From: Nyssa sinensis
Lineage: Eukaryota; Streptophyta; Magnoliopsida; Cornales; Nyssaceae
Direction: 5' to 3'
DNA: 64,000 nucleotides
NCBI GenBank assembly: GCA_008638375.1
Contig: CM018036.1
Span: 11,470,328-11,534,327 of the forward strand
Shown here: positions 12,701-27,600 of the stretch, piece after piece
Position numbering within the stretch: position 1 is the first letter of the stretch
Layout: each line of letters starts with the position of its first letter
The notes under the pieces: model-generated
Database searches by the model: none
What the model was told of the DNA's origin: nothing
Seen by the model: the letters and a program-made list of their open reading frames with translations, nothing else
Translations under genes and position numbers: made by a program

Positions 12701-15700
12701 GCATTACAGAATTTTATAGGAAACTGTGCAGTGAACGACACAAAAGGAGGCCCAACTTGGAGCATTTGGATTTCAACTCAATTAGTGCAGAAGAAGCTGC
12801 ATTTCTGGAGAGACCCTTTGAAGGGGAGGCGGTGCGGTGGGCCTTAAAATCATGTGATGGTGACAAAACCCCGGTCCAGAAAAATTTACAACGGCATTCT
12901 TCAGACATTTTTGGGATGTGCTTAGAGGTGATGTGATGGCAGTCTTTGGGAAATTATTTGATTCTAGGAAGTTTGAAAAGAGTTTAAATGCTTCTTTCAT
13001 AGCTATAATCCCGAAAAAGGAAGGGACATAAAATATGAAGGATTTTCATCCTATTAGCCTGGTAGGTAGCATGTACGGTTAAGGTGTTATCCTTGAGATT
13101 GCAGGAGGTTTTGTCCATTGTTTGATCCTACTCTGTATCAAGCTCTAGTTGGTAGTCTAGTCTATCTCACTATTACACGTCATGATATCACTAATATAGT
13201 TCATATCATCAATCAATTTGTCTCTTCTCCTACCACTGTTCACTGTGCTACTATTCTTTGCATATTATGCAACATTCATGTCACGGAACCTTGCACCACA
13301 GTTTACTCCTATCTTTGTCTTCTTCCTTGGAACTTTATGTTCCATCTATGAATGGCAAGTCCACCCCTAGTTTTGGTCTTTTTATGGGCATTTCTTGGAA
13401 AAGCAAAAACAGACTTTTGTTACTCGTTCTTCTGTCGAGGCTCAATATAGTGCCATGGCTACCACTATAGCTGAAGCCGTTTGGCTCCACTAGTTGCTTA
13501 CTAATCTCGACATATCTTTGTCGCCTTCTACTTTAATGTATTGTGACACTAAGAGTGCCATTCAAATAGACCATAACTTTGTCTTCCATAAGCATACTAA
13601 GCACATTCAGATCGATTGCCATTTGTCTCACCATCCTCGACTTGGTTCCATTTCTCTACCTTTTCTTCCTTCCACTTTACAATTGACTAACTTCTTTACG
13701 AAGTTTTGCACGATTATGCGCTTCTGCTTTCTACTTGACAAATTCTCGACCATTTTTGCTACCGCATCATGAGTTTATATTCGTAGGGGGGTTGGGTTAA
13801 TTTTTTTTTTTTTTGGGAGGGGGGGTAGTCCTTTTATTCTTTTATTCAACCCGACTATAAACGGTTCTTTTCTTAATCAATATGATTGTAGATTGATGAT
13901 CACTCGAATAAGACATTCTCTCCTTTTTCTCTTTCTTTTCTCAACTTTGTGAACAAAGTTAGCCGAAAATTAAATAATGTTTTTCAATTTGTTTTCCAGA
14001 AAGAATAACCTAAGAGAGATTTTAGGTTTAAAGTTTTGTCATTCTTAATACTTTCTTGAGTTCAAAATTCTAGTAGATTTTTCCCTCTTCTACAAGAATA
14101 GGAATTTCTCTCTCTACTGATCTCCAACTTCTATCTCGTTTGTTTTGAGTTTAGCCAAGAAAATGCGAGCTAGTGGATTCAACTTCAAGAAGATCTTAGG
14201 ACTCTTTGTAGTTTGGTCATTAGAGATAAGTTATGTTTGTTTCTAAATTTTAATTTTCTTTTCTTTCTTTTTTCTTTGCGGTTCTTAATCTGCCCGTTTG
14301 GATTAGTTGGAACTTTATTTTGATGAAATGTCATATCATTTGATGAATTATTTTATCTCTACTCTTCATTCTTTATGCCTTGTAAATCGATTAAATTCAT
14401 TTTTTTTTACCTTTTTGGCTCATGGTTTTCATGAACTTGATTACATATTCCTTAAAGCTTCATTCTTGCAACTTGTGTGTGTGTGTGTTGTGTGAAGATG
14501 CTTATTCTCTCCTGAAGTACTCCCAAAGCTGTAGAATTTATAATTCACTATATATACAGCATCAATACTACAGAATAGGAAATTGGCACACGATAAAATA
14601 CATGATTCGATACTTATGATCATTTCTTAAAAATCAGGTAGTCCGAGGTTTGCGTAAAATTATAAAAGGTGTAAAACGTGAAGCACAATAATGGAATATG
14701 CTTCACATGAGAAAAGTTTTGCAGCAAATCAACAACGCAAGTGATTCTCTTATAATGGTCAACAGAAACCCTCTAGTCTCCTAACGACGACTCTGAGGAT
14801 GTGTTCCTGAAAGGCAGCTTAGTAATCATCTATACTTTTTCAGCATGAAAAAACAGGCTTCTGAACATGAAACTCATAGATTCCTTTAAGCATTCATTAA
14901 CCCGCTACTATAGTTGACAAAAAGGATTAAATCAAACATGATCTCCAAGTCACATCCTCCATTTCAAAGGCAGATATTTTAATCTGAATTGCAGGAAGTT
15001 GTCTTTTCAGCAGTACTCATTGGAAAATCATTTCATTTTTATTTTTTCTTAATTCTTCTGGCCTCCAACACAGAATAAGACATCTCCTTTTGCCCAAAAC
15101 ACCTGACAAACGAAACTCAAATTTTTTTGTTCTTTAATTTTATGGATAAAGAATATTGTTTAAAAAGAACCAGAGCGAGCACTATCAAATGAAACTTAGA
15201 GATAGCTTCTGAATCACCACGGACTATAGAGATTCTTACCCCTTGCAGTTCCTTGATTTAATGTATTCCCCAGATACAAAATTTTCTTCATGATGTCCTT
15301 CAATTTGAAGGAATTCCGGACCTAATAAATCAGTGAAAAATTACATCAGGTCAAAAGGAAGATGAAGCAACCACATGGAAGGCTTCATTATCAATAGTAA
15401 CAGACCTCTTCACATGCAGAATTTACAGTGTTTAAACTCTTTCTAAAATCTGAAACCTACAATAGAGGTCAAAGATTAGACAACAGATGCAACATACTAA
15501 AATTAATAAAATTCACAGGAGTAACAAAGTCACCACAATATATAAATATATATATATATATCAAACCTGAGAATTAAACTGAATCTTGAAAGAGAAAACT
15601 CGTAATTTAGACTCCACCCGTGGAACCTTCATCAGCTCCAAAAAGAACTGAAATATAAAAGTTTAAGAATAAAAATAGGAACATGAGTCTTAGATATTAA

Positions 15701-18700
15701 GAAACAAAAGGAAGTCCGGCCAAGGTTCCACATGAATTAAAGCTATAGAAAAAGTTGAAAAATATACACTTAACAAAAATTTTAAACTGTATTAACCAAC
15801 AATAGCAATGCTTTAAACAACTAATCCATGTTATGAACACATGACAACTTCCATCACATCACTCCACTCTACAGAAGCCATAGCTTCCAACACATCACTC
15901 CACTCTACAAAAGCCATAACTTCAATTGGATCTCACCAACTTTGTCCCCATTATTCTACAGCCTTCACCTTCCCCTTTCAGGGCTTTAGTCTTTCCCTAC
16001 ACCCTTTCCACTGTGCTGGCCCCAAAGCATTTCATTTGATCCTATATAATTTTCATTACCTGTGGAGGTACCCCAAACCTCCCACAAATAATGTCCTCTA
16101 CATATGCTATCCATTTGTAACATCACTATACCCAGCAATAGCATGCTAATTACACATATAGAGAGAAGTGCCGAGAACAAACCCACCCCCTAAACATTGG
16201 CCCCTGGTGGAACTTTATCTTTGAGAGGAGCACAATGACTGACTGGGGAAGAGAGCCAAAAATGAACATGCACATGTGTTTTGTTAAGCTAACGTAAATG
16301 CACCAGTTTGCGAAAGCATGACTAGTTCAAAAGGTTCATGGCTGAACTGCCAGGGTAATACAATTTTAATAAAGGAGCATGGTCTTCTAAAAGAAATTCA
16401 ATCCAAAAGGAAAAGGATAGCCAAATTGATGAAACTCCCACCAGCCAAACTGGCCAATATGGTCTAGTTTTTAAAACATTGGTAGGCATGGAGACGCCTT
16501 ATATAATGTACTAACTTCATATTGGTGAACGTACTTATGCATATAGGCCGAGGATCAAAATTTCATTTTGGAGTGTTGTTGAAAATTGAAACATTTTGAA
16601 AATGTTTTCGAAAGAGAGTGGAAATGATGAACTAAAAATAACAATGCCGAGAAATACGTGAAAACATAAAGTAACATATATGAATGAGTGAAATATTATA
16701 ATTAACTAATTGAAAAACTTTTAGAAGTACATGTCCACAATCCACATACACGAGAGGATATTAGGGTGAGATTGAGAAAATAAACACAAATGTAAATTAG
16801 TAATTAATATCAAATAATTCTTTACTAGTTAAAAACAAGTATAAAAAAGTTTAGAACTAAATTTTTATGTTTATGAAATTATTATAATTTTTTTTATAAA
16901 AATGTGGAATTATTATAATTGATTACAATAATATAGCATAATAGTTCTATACTATTTTTTTTATCGATATAATAGTTATATATACTATATAATATATACA
17001 AATTAAATAATTTGACACAAGTTACACATAACATAACAATTTTTGTTTTGATAAATACATAAAATAACATTAAGCAACAACAAGAGCAAGTTAAGCTTAC
17101 TTTTTCATTTCCACTACTTCTATTCTTTGTTATCTACTGTTTTCTTTATAAAAAGAATAAAGACATCTTTTATGTAATTTTGCGTCATAATCCTTCAATT
17201 TCCTCAATCAATTGAGAAAAAAAATTTGACATTATCTTTTACCAACTTCAAAAATTATTGTTGACAAGAACAAAATGTTACTACCGTTTCGGTATGTTTC
17301 TACGAAAATAAAGTACGTTTTGAATGGAAACAGTTTTGTTTCCATAGAAACATGTGAATTTCAGTATTCCATTTATGTTTCATTTCAGTTCATTGAAAAA
17401 CAGAAACATTTTGGCCGTTCCGATAGAAAAGAAACAAAATTCTGACCCTTGACATAGGCCCGATAATTTGGAGTCAAAATGGGTTTGTCAAATTCTAAAC
17501 CCACCCAGAACCCGACTTGAGTTCTCCCCATCCCCAAATCAACTCCAATTTCAAACATCCAAACTCATCCCATAGGGGAGGGCTGCCATAACATCAGGCC
17601 AAATTGCCATCTCCTAATGCTGATGATGTAAAGTGATATAAAAAGTCCAACAATTTTTCTTTCCAAAGCTAAAAGTGATATGAGTTGGCAAGCAAGTAAC
17701 TATAAGAAAAAATTTTCAAAATCATCACTTAAAAAGGGAGTTTGGCTTTGTTTGACAGGTTCATTCTAGTTTTTCAGGGCTTGTCGGTTGAGGCAAAGAA
17801 TGTAAGAAATGAAAATAGAACTGGCAATAAGAGGTAGGATAAAGCTTAGGAATATCTTTATAATTTGCCTTAGTATTAAAGAACGAAATGGAATGCCTAA
17901 ACATAATATGGCAACTATACAATGCTGATGTATCCTTACTTCCTTAGTTCCTTACCCACTAAAATAAAAATGACCTTCTTCAAGACCCGGGACCCAGAAT
18001 GAACCAACCTTCCAGCTCATACTATTTAAACCTCTCAAGATGTCTGTTAAGAATCAAGATAGAGGGCCCATGCTAGTTAATATTGCAAGAACAAACAACA
18101 CCGGGGGCCTTGCACACATTTGAACCAAGGCTGATCTCTTGTAGACTACCAATGGAAGTTAAAACAATTGGTTCCTTGCAAGAACCAAACTGAACTTGAA
18201 CCAAGAATTATCTCTTGTAAACTATTGCATTCTATGCTGCCCACCTATTACATAGGCCTTCCATCTAGCCTCAATTATTACTTCTTATTATCTCAACTTC
18301 CACTTCTAATGTTTGATGATTTTCTAGTTTTCCCAAACTTCAAATTCACAGCCACGCGTAACAACTTAGTCGTCAATGACCCTTTGAACGTCATCATATC
18401 ATATCCCACCCCAACACAAGGCCATTTCGCCCACAATAAAACAATTTCAGCATTCGAATCCCTTGTTCCATCCTTCATTTCCCCCAAAAGGCAAGAATTT
18501 TTCTCCTTTCAGCTTCCATCGCTTCTAATTCTCAAAGAAAACATCAATAACCACACCAAACTTTCACCTCAAATACCTAAAAATTACTTAAACTAAGGGG
18601 AAAGTCATGCACTGTAAAATGGTTAAATAGCAAGCACATCAATTCCCTTATTTTTCATTATTTGTTTCTTTCAACTCAAAGACAATGTTGCTTGATTGTG

Positions 18701-19342
18701 GATACTAAAGAAGATTCTCTAATTAATCCCAACCACTCTAAGCATGTGTACACTGGAGAGAGAGAGAGAGAGAGGAAGAAGGTAACCATCATAAGAGGAG
18801 GGGGAAGATCTCCCTTGGAAGGTTGTGTGGTGCTCTAAAGCTCCTAAAAAGGTGGACAACCTTAAAAGAAGAGCTATTTGTTTGGCTAATGGATGCTACA
18901 TGTGTAATCAGGAAGAAGAATCAACAAATCATTTATTCATCCATTGCTCGGTGGCTAAGGAGTCATGGAATCTTCTTTTCTTGCTTTTTGGATGCCCATG
19001 GCCAGGGGCGGATTTTCCATGGGGGCAAGTGCCCCAACTGAAATATGTATAAAAAAAAAAGAAGTCAATTCATAATTTTCTAAACTTCCAAAATATTTTA
19101 AAATTTGCCCCCCACTACATAATTTATTTTAAAACTTGCCCCCCTCCTAACATGCCACTCCTCAATGTCACTCTGTCAGAGTTTTACCCTCTCCACTCAT
19201 ATTCTACCAACTCTCTCGCCCCCCCCCCCCTCTCTCTCTCTCTCTCACGCCCCCTCTCTTTCTCTCCCTCTTCTACACCCATCTCTCTCTGTACAATCTA
19301 CACTCTACACTCAGACACCCCTCTCGGCTCTCTCTCTCAGAC

Positions 19343-19377
<35 letters not shown>

Positions 19378-21618
19378 GACCAATCTCTAAAATCCAAACC
19401 CCAAATACTCCATTGACAAAGGAGACGGAAGAGATGTGAATAATGAGGTATATTTTTTAAATAAAAATCTTGAATTCTTTGCTGGAAAATAAATGTTTAA
19501 TTCAATGCCAAGATTACTTGTTCATGTCAAATTTTTGAAATTTTGGAGTTGAAAATGCATGGAATTTGTATATTATGGTCAATTTTTTTTTTACTTGATT
19601 CAACCACTTGTTTCCTAAATGCTTAAATATTCAAAATGTGGCCCATGTATGCTTAACTGCAAGTGAATATAACACATCCTTAATGCAATTAAATCTTGGT
19701 TTCTCAAAGAGTCAAATATGAATCATCCCTCGGTTTAGTATCAAAAGTAAAATCCACTATGTACCGTAACTACAGCTGCTTTAATCAATCCATAACATGT
19801 AGAGGGGCCAATTTTGGATGGACAGTAGCCCTAAAATCATACAAATATAATAATCTTACCATTTTGAATATGAAAAAGGTAAAGTTGAGATAGGATCGTC
19901 AGAAAGGATCCATCACTGGCCAAGTGGCAATAACTCTAGTGACTAATTCAGATTAAAGATATCTAAAAGATGGTTGGAAAAACCTAGCCTCAGTTCTGAG
20001 TAAGGCCAATGAAGTACTGTGTGAACTTGATGCTTTTGATTGAAAATTTCATTCAGCAGCACAAGACGAAAATGATTACAGCAACATATAAGCACATTTA
20101 GACATCACATGGATAATATAATGTGAAAAAAAAGTTGGCATCATCATCAGGAAACTATAATGAAAATGTAATTTATATCATTCCTTGAAACTTCACAACT
20201 AATACTAAACAGTATAAAATTCAGAGGGAAGTTCAATTTTAGGCAGCATTTGTTAGCAAGGTAAGTTGTTCAACTCTACATATCTCTCTTTTCAAAATTT
20301 AATTATTGATTTAAGGTTGGGAATATTGGCCCTAATTTACATGCATTTCTCCTTGCCGCATCTTCAATTTTGTATAGGAAAATGTATAACTTAAGTTGGA
20401 ATGGAAACTTATAGATACACAACTTTTATATGTTTGTCGTAATATTTCAAGTAGATTGCAATTTTAAGCTTTCAATAATAACTTTATTGATAGAAGTTTA
20501 ACTCTAATTAAACAATTTAATTTTTGAATAAATTATGGATAAATTTCTCAATGATAAATGTAGTAACAATCAACTTTTATGAATGATTTTATAAGTGAGT
20601 TATAAGTTATCCCCACTAAGACAAAATCTTGGCTCCACCCCTGCCCATGATATTGCTTTGGATGGTGATGGACTTTTTAAAGATGTGGCAAGGTGCTAGG
20701 ATCAATGGCAGTGTGATGCAAAACGGCTTTAACGACCTTAGGAATCCGCACCTAAGAAAAGAAAAGTTGTAGAACGCTAGAAATCCACACCTAGGAAAGG
20801 TAATGGAATCCACACCAATACCAATACCAAAACCAAAGAGAGACAAACTTTTATTCAATCAAAATCTCCTAATTCATTTACAATTATCCTATCTATAAAC
20901 AAACCACAAAAGATAAACTAACGAAAAGATAAACACCTAAATTATAAAATTCAAAAATATAATGACAAATCCTATCCTACCTTCCAAGATCAAAGATATA
21001 TCTCCTGAGTAATGATCTTTCCCGTTCCCTATCACAGTGTTAGGAAAGTTTGGAGATTAAACCCCCCCTCCCCCCTTTGTATTTTTTAGTGTATTTGGAG
21101 GAGGAGAAATAGTAGAATTTTTGAAGGGAAGATAATTCCCCTTAGTATACTTAAAGATAGGTTGTTGAAATTCCTTTTCTTTTGGCCAATTGAATCTTAC
21201 TCTTCTTGTATTTATTCTTTTGTAGAGTTTTGGGGGGTTAAAGCCCGTTTTTGTAAAGCTTTCCCCATTTTTGTAAGTATGGCCCCTTTCTTGGGTGGTT
21301 TTAATGAAATTACACTTATCAAAAAAATAAGGGTTTCCTTTTGATCAAATAGTATAGATATGATACTCTTTTCTCCTAAATAACAAAAGCCAATCTTAGA
21401 ATCATATTACAAAATTTCTTTCGTAAATGCAAGCTCACAATCTTGAATTGCATCTTCCATCCAAATCACAATAGCTTCACAACAATTATAGACTAGACAA
21501 AAAGAGGAGTGAAACGCTATCATAACTAGAGAACCAGGAGCATCAATAAAGAGGTTTCATGACTCAAATAATATTCAACAAAAGTGATGTACTTCAAAAA
21601 TATGATGTATATAGATAA

Positions 21619-21649
<31 letters not shown>

Positions 21650-24600
21650 TGACATTTAAGTGGAACAGGAAAAAATTTGAAGGCCTAACAAGTATTCACT
21701 TGAATGAATCAACACATATCATACAAAATCAAAAAATTTAACTTTTAAACAAGGGCAAAATCAACTTTTCCGAGTGTTCAAATAAATTGGTGGAGTACAA
21801 ATTATTCATCAATAAACCAAGGAAAGTACTCTTGTCCAAAGGATTCAACTTAATCACTCAAAATATTACAAGCACTACCACCATCAACAAATAAAATGGT
21901 TGGGTTTACAGACCTGTTCACACTTCCCCAGGCTCTCCTTGTCACCAGTGTAACCCTATACAGTCATAATACCATGAATCATTAAAAAAAGTGGGGGGAA
22001 AAAAGAGGAAACACAAAAGAAAAAAGGCCAGATGAAAGTATTTGGACCACATCTATGCTGCAGAAAACCTTCTCAAGAGAAAAAGAATCATATTATGACA
22101 GGAATGTTGCTTTATGTTATAGCTTCACCTTAAGAAGTTCCATCTCTTCTTTAGTAGGACAAAATTTTATAAGATTTTCCACTTGATCAGCATCTAAAAT
22201 TGACTCATCCATAGCCAATGCTGCAGCCTGTTGAATTCAAATATAATTACTGCTAAACAACCACCATAACCAAACACTAATACAAAAAACATAATGGATA
22301 ATCATGTATCCCATCCAGTATTAAAAACTAAATTTCTGATATCTTATCATAATTTATCATTTATCTAAAGAAATAGATTTAAGTTCTTGGAATTCGTAAA
22401 AAGGAGATGCAGAAAAAATCTAACGCCAACAAAAGAAAAAAATCACATATATATGATTGTCACTTACCCCACGCATTAGGAGTCAAATATTCATTCCTTC
22501 ATAATAACATTAAGAATCATGATTTAAGTGAGATTTTTCAAAATGTAAATTTCATTGCATTGCAGTAGTTGATAAATTGTGTATAAAATACAAAGAATCA
22601 CAGAAGTTATTGACTTTTTCAACTTCTAAATTAAATAGAAGAAAAACCTGACAGATAATAGCTCAAATTCAACGATATACTTGTATTCCTTAATTACAGA
22701 TTATCTTATGTGTTCTGACAGTGCACCTTTTAGGCTCTAATTTCCAACTTACACATCTTGAATTTGCAAGATTTCTCCTTTGGAGATAATTTCCTCCTGT
22801 GCCTTCAAATACTAAAGGAAAAGTATAACAATTAGGCTTCCTCCAAATCCTAAGCATTCTTAAAAAGATTTGTTTGATATAGGAAGCAAAAGAGAGTTTC
22901 TAATATTTAATTTAATCTTAAGATGTTCTTGAAATTTCATTTTTTAAACAAGACATTCGATTATTTTTTGAATTATTGACAAAGGTGCATATATACAATA
23001 TGCAATTTACATATATCATCTACATCAAATCATAAACTATATATACTAAGATACAGCCAAGATGTAATACATATTAAAGGTACAAATTGTTTTACATATA
23101 AAACATATCATATGTATGGCCTGTAAGGCACTACTAACCATGTGAAATACTGTAATTCACAAAATCACAACAGATAAGATTCAACCATGGTGCCTTCAAT
23201 CTTAAGATGTTTTTAAAATTTCCTTTCTAAACAAGACGTTCAATTATTTTTTGAATTATTGACCAAGGTGCACATGTACAATATGCAACTTACATATATC
23301 ATCTACATCAAATCATAAACTATATATAGTAAGATGCAGCCAAGATGTAATACGTATTAAAGGTACAAATTGTTTTACATATAAACCATACCGTATATAT
23401 GGTCTGCAAGGAACTAATAACCATGTGAAATACTGTAATTCAAAAATTCGCAATAGGTAAGATTCAATCCATGGTGTCTATTTGGGCATCAAAGTAACAA
23501 AGCTTTGGAAAATTTAGAGAGAGAACTGTTGGATCTAATCCACATCTTCCCACGAAAAAAAAAAAAAAAACTTCCCCTAGCAAGTTTAGGCTAAAATTTA
23601 TGTTTGAGGGAGGTGATTGGCTCCAATATGGGTATGAGGAGGGAGAATGGCTTGCAAAGGAGAACCATGAGTCGAATGGTTGTGGCATTTGGCTAGCTAT
23701 TCAAAAGGGGAAAGAGGAGTTTCTAAAAAACATTCGGTTCCATGTAGGGGAGGGGTCAAGGGTGAAGTTTTGGGAGGATTTGTGGTGCGGGGAGGGCACT
23801 TTGAAGGAAAATTTTCATCAGTCTTATAGCATTGCATTTGATAAAGAAGCTACGGTGGCTGATTGTTTATCCTGGGAAAGGGGAAACAAGGTGTGCAGTC
23901 CTTGTTTTAGAATAAATTTTTTGATTGGGAGCTTCAGGAGGTTGAGAAGCATATGGATATGTTGTACATAGTGGAGATGGGAGAAGCAAGGGGTGATGAA
24001 ATTCAGTGGAAGGTAAATAGGGATACGAAGTTTACTGTAGAATCATTTTATAGAAGATTGACGGATGAGACAAAGGAAGGCTTTCCTTGGAAAGTCATTT
24101 GGAAATCGAGAGCTCCTTTACAGGCAGCGTTCTCTGCGTGGTCGGCAGTTAGGAATGCTATTCTCACGGCAGACAATTTGCAAAAGAGAGGCTATCAACT
24201 CCCTAGTCAATGTGTCATGTGCAAGGAGGAAGGTGAAAGTCTTGACCATCTTCTTTTGCATTATAAATTGACTAGGGAGATGTGGAGCATGCTTTTGAGT
24301 GTTTTTGGTTGTGCTTGGGTAATGCTGGCCACATTTAAAGAAGTACTTGTGGGATAGGTGGTGCAAGAGGATTCGGAAAGAGCTGCGAATTGCTTGGAAG
24401 ATGACCCCCATTTGTCTTGTTGGTGCCTATGGTGTGAAAGAACTAGTAGAATTTTTTAAGGGGTGAAAATCCCCTATTGGAGGTTAAAGGATAGATTCTT
24501 GTGTAGTCTTTTCTTTTGGAATAAGGAAGAATTCCCTATGTATCTAGAAAAGTTTATGAATTTTTTTGGAGGATCTTAAGTTTTAATTTTTGTAGCTGGT

Positions 24601-27600
24601 CCTCTTTTTCTTAAGTTTGGGTTTGCCTTCCTCAGGCGCCCTTTTAGTGATACTTTATTGATCAAAAAAATGTTTGACCTAGAGTAACCTAAGACAAATC
24701 AAACTAGGGAGAATCTTAGGGTATCATGAACGAAACATCACATTTGCTTTCCCCAAACCCTTCTGTTTGGATAATGATAATAAAGTTAGAGACTAAGCTT
24801 TTTGAAATCTGAACAAATTGATAAAACACATAATCAATGATACAATGCATTCTTAGTGGAAGGAGATAGTTCTCATGTTATCAAAAGGATAAAGGAGAAA
24901 GCAAGGGTCATAGAGATACTCTAATTTCATCAAAGACGCAGCTGACATATCAAAAGCATTGGAAGCTCACATACAAAATCAGCTAATTTGAAATCAGATT
25001 CATCATCAAAAAGAACCTTCTTGCAATAGATCTGTTGGAGGATTAAATACTTAAATTGCACCCTCTTTAACAACTTAAGCTTTTAGAGTAGGTGGTGGTT
25101 TAACATGGTATCAGAGTAGGCAAAGGTCTTGGGTTCGAAGCTCATCGTCACCCTATTAATTATAACTGATGCACAGTGTTGGCCCACTCGTGGGGGGGAG
25201 TCTGGCCACACGTGTTGGAGGATTAAATACTTAAAATACACTCTCTAACAGCTTAAGTTTTTAGGGTAGTGGGTGGTTTAACAAGATCACCTCCTTAGTT
25301 TCTAAATTTCAGGTTTTGTAGTTTGACTGCTTTTATTTGGTTCATAGGAGCCTTTGAATGTTTGCTTCTCTTTCTGTAGAAAACCGCTTCCTGTCGTATG
25401 TCAATGTACTGTCTGTCCCTTTAATTGTTAGATAAATTTCATTTCTGATTCCCAACAAAAAGGAAAAAAATGAAAAGGACGGAAAATATTTTATACAAGT
25501 TGAACTCATCAAAAAAAAAAAATTATATTAGTTGTGAAAACCCAAAGAGACACTACATAAAAAACTCTCACCCTAATGTTTTTTCTAATTCTTCTTTGTC
25601 ATATTTCATCTTCTCTTCCATCCTCTATCTTCAACACCAGTTTCCTGAGACTGAAATTGTTAGAACCCACAATGTATTTCTTCAACTGTCCTAAATCATT
25701 AGTTTTTTTCTCAGAACTAAAAAGCACAAGAAATAGGCACCAGACTTGAACTCAAACCTCAAGTTAGATGCTTTTATCACTTTGGAACAAAGGCAATGGC
25801 AAGCATTTTTCCATGAGTGTTAGTTAGTACTTCCTTAGCTAACTGTGTAATTCAGGCCGTCTTTACTTGAAATCCCCATTGGTATGTATGAAACTGCTCC
25901 ATATAGATGATAGAGTGTCAAATAATTCAACAATATGCATATTGAAATTTGTCAACACTATTCAGGGTAGTTATCATGTTAACCCAATTTTATTTTGATA
26001 TGTGCAGGAAAGGCTTTAAATTACATTTTCATTGTGGGGTACTAACATGGAATTACTTTCTTTAAAATTGATAAATTACAGTACTCTATGCCCAAGGATC
26101 ACAATTTTTATGTTTCTTTACTCTTTAGTAGCAAGAAGCTTCATCTAGTAGAGTAATTGAAGACACAACTCTATTTACATCTCCCACGAATATACAAAGT
26201 CTAACAAACACATTGATATCATTTTCTCTGCACAAGTTTTGTGGAAATGGCATGCCACATCAAACACCATAATCTGTCTCAAAGGAAAAACTAGAGTCTA
26301 CATCTCCAAATCATTGGAAAATCTGTTGAATTCATGAATGTTGCCAATGCTAGCTTACCATCATGTCGGGAAGAGGCATCTTAACTTTTGTAAGCATAAT
26401 TTCTGTGTTATTGGCCCGTCTCAGGTCAATCTACAAAGCACAAAGACATTAATAAAAAAAGAGGGTAGAAAAGTGACAAAAAAAAAATATGATCATCAAA
26501 TCATAAGTTTCATATTGCACAGCACAAAATCCTGACAATTTTTTTAAAAAAATAAATAAATCAATTCCGATAAATCTGTTGTAAAATCATCACTTAGAAG
26601 TCATCATTGACAAAGAACATAATCAATACAAACTCAATGGTCCAATTAATTGTAACAATTCTATCACAAAAGAGCAGAAGAAAGAACAAATATGTGGAGA
26701 TTTTTTACGAAGCCAAATACTTTGAGTAACCATCCTATATACTATCTTCAATCACTCCCCTAACAACAGAAGTTATATTAAGAATTCCTTTGTACACCAT
26801 ATACTATTTTTCTAAATCATAAGCATGGACAGAGGCATGGAATTAATTGTCGGACAAGAAATTCAAGATATATCTGGTATCTCATGTATAGGCTGTACCA
26901 AGAATTGTGCACTGGAGGTTTTGTTTTAGCGTTTTACTGTGCAATATCTCGTTATATAGAATTATATTTAGTGGAAATATCAATTTCAGTCAAGACATCA
27001 ACTAATCTTTAATTTTTAATGAATTTATCACCTAGAAAATTTCATAATACAGTCATTTTCAAAATATCTTTTTTATCGGTATCATATTTTCAAAATATCA
27101 TAAAATATCAGTGGTTCTCATTCTCAAAACTAATGGAAGGCAACTCCATTGGGGCTCAAGCCCTGTTCGCCAGATGAAGTACCTTTCACCAATTGCCCCA
27201 AAGTAGTATGTAATACAAAAAGAGAAAATATTATATTTAAAAGAATATAACACAATGTTATAGGTGATCTAAGGCCATGCTTTTTGTGATCAGTTTATAT
27301 AAAGAAATTATGAAAGTAAAATGTAAAACGCATCTTTAAAAAAGAAAGAAAAGAGTAAGTATTGATATAAATGGCTAATTAAGCATTGATTACTTTATAT
27401 TGATTGATGTTTTAAATCGTAGGCCTGTTTAATAATTTCCAATATTTCATTGAAATTTCCCAAGTTCGACTACTAATTTGCATAATTTTTTTTTACAATT
27501 GTTTCAATATTCGATATAGATATCTCCACATTTTCAAACCTCAATATGGCAGTCGATACCAATATTTTATTCACTGGATAGAGGTAAATTTGTTTGGTTA

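Larger units (their letters stand above)
11931..13962 (+). mobile_element. Ty1/copia LTR retrotransposon, truncated and rearranged
   Basis: The segments 11931-12078 and 13826-13962 are related direct repeats. Both contain ttttattcttttattca, actataaa, gattgatgat and ctcaact-tgtgaacaaagtta, as expected of LTRs; the outer ends are not defined. The 3' end of a copia pol lies just before the second repeat, followed by a G-rich tract (13815-13826) like a polypurine tract. Most of gag-pol is missing and a LINE fragment sits inside. The element is in formin intron 11. Confidence 0.65.

Noticed and set aside
18168..18596. 142-codon open frame in formin intron 8
   Set aside because: No domain, no homologue recognised, no splice or start context; it sits in intron sequence between transposons.
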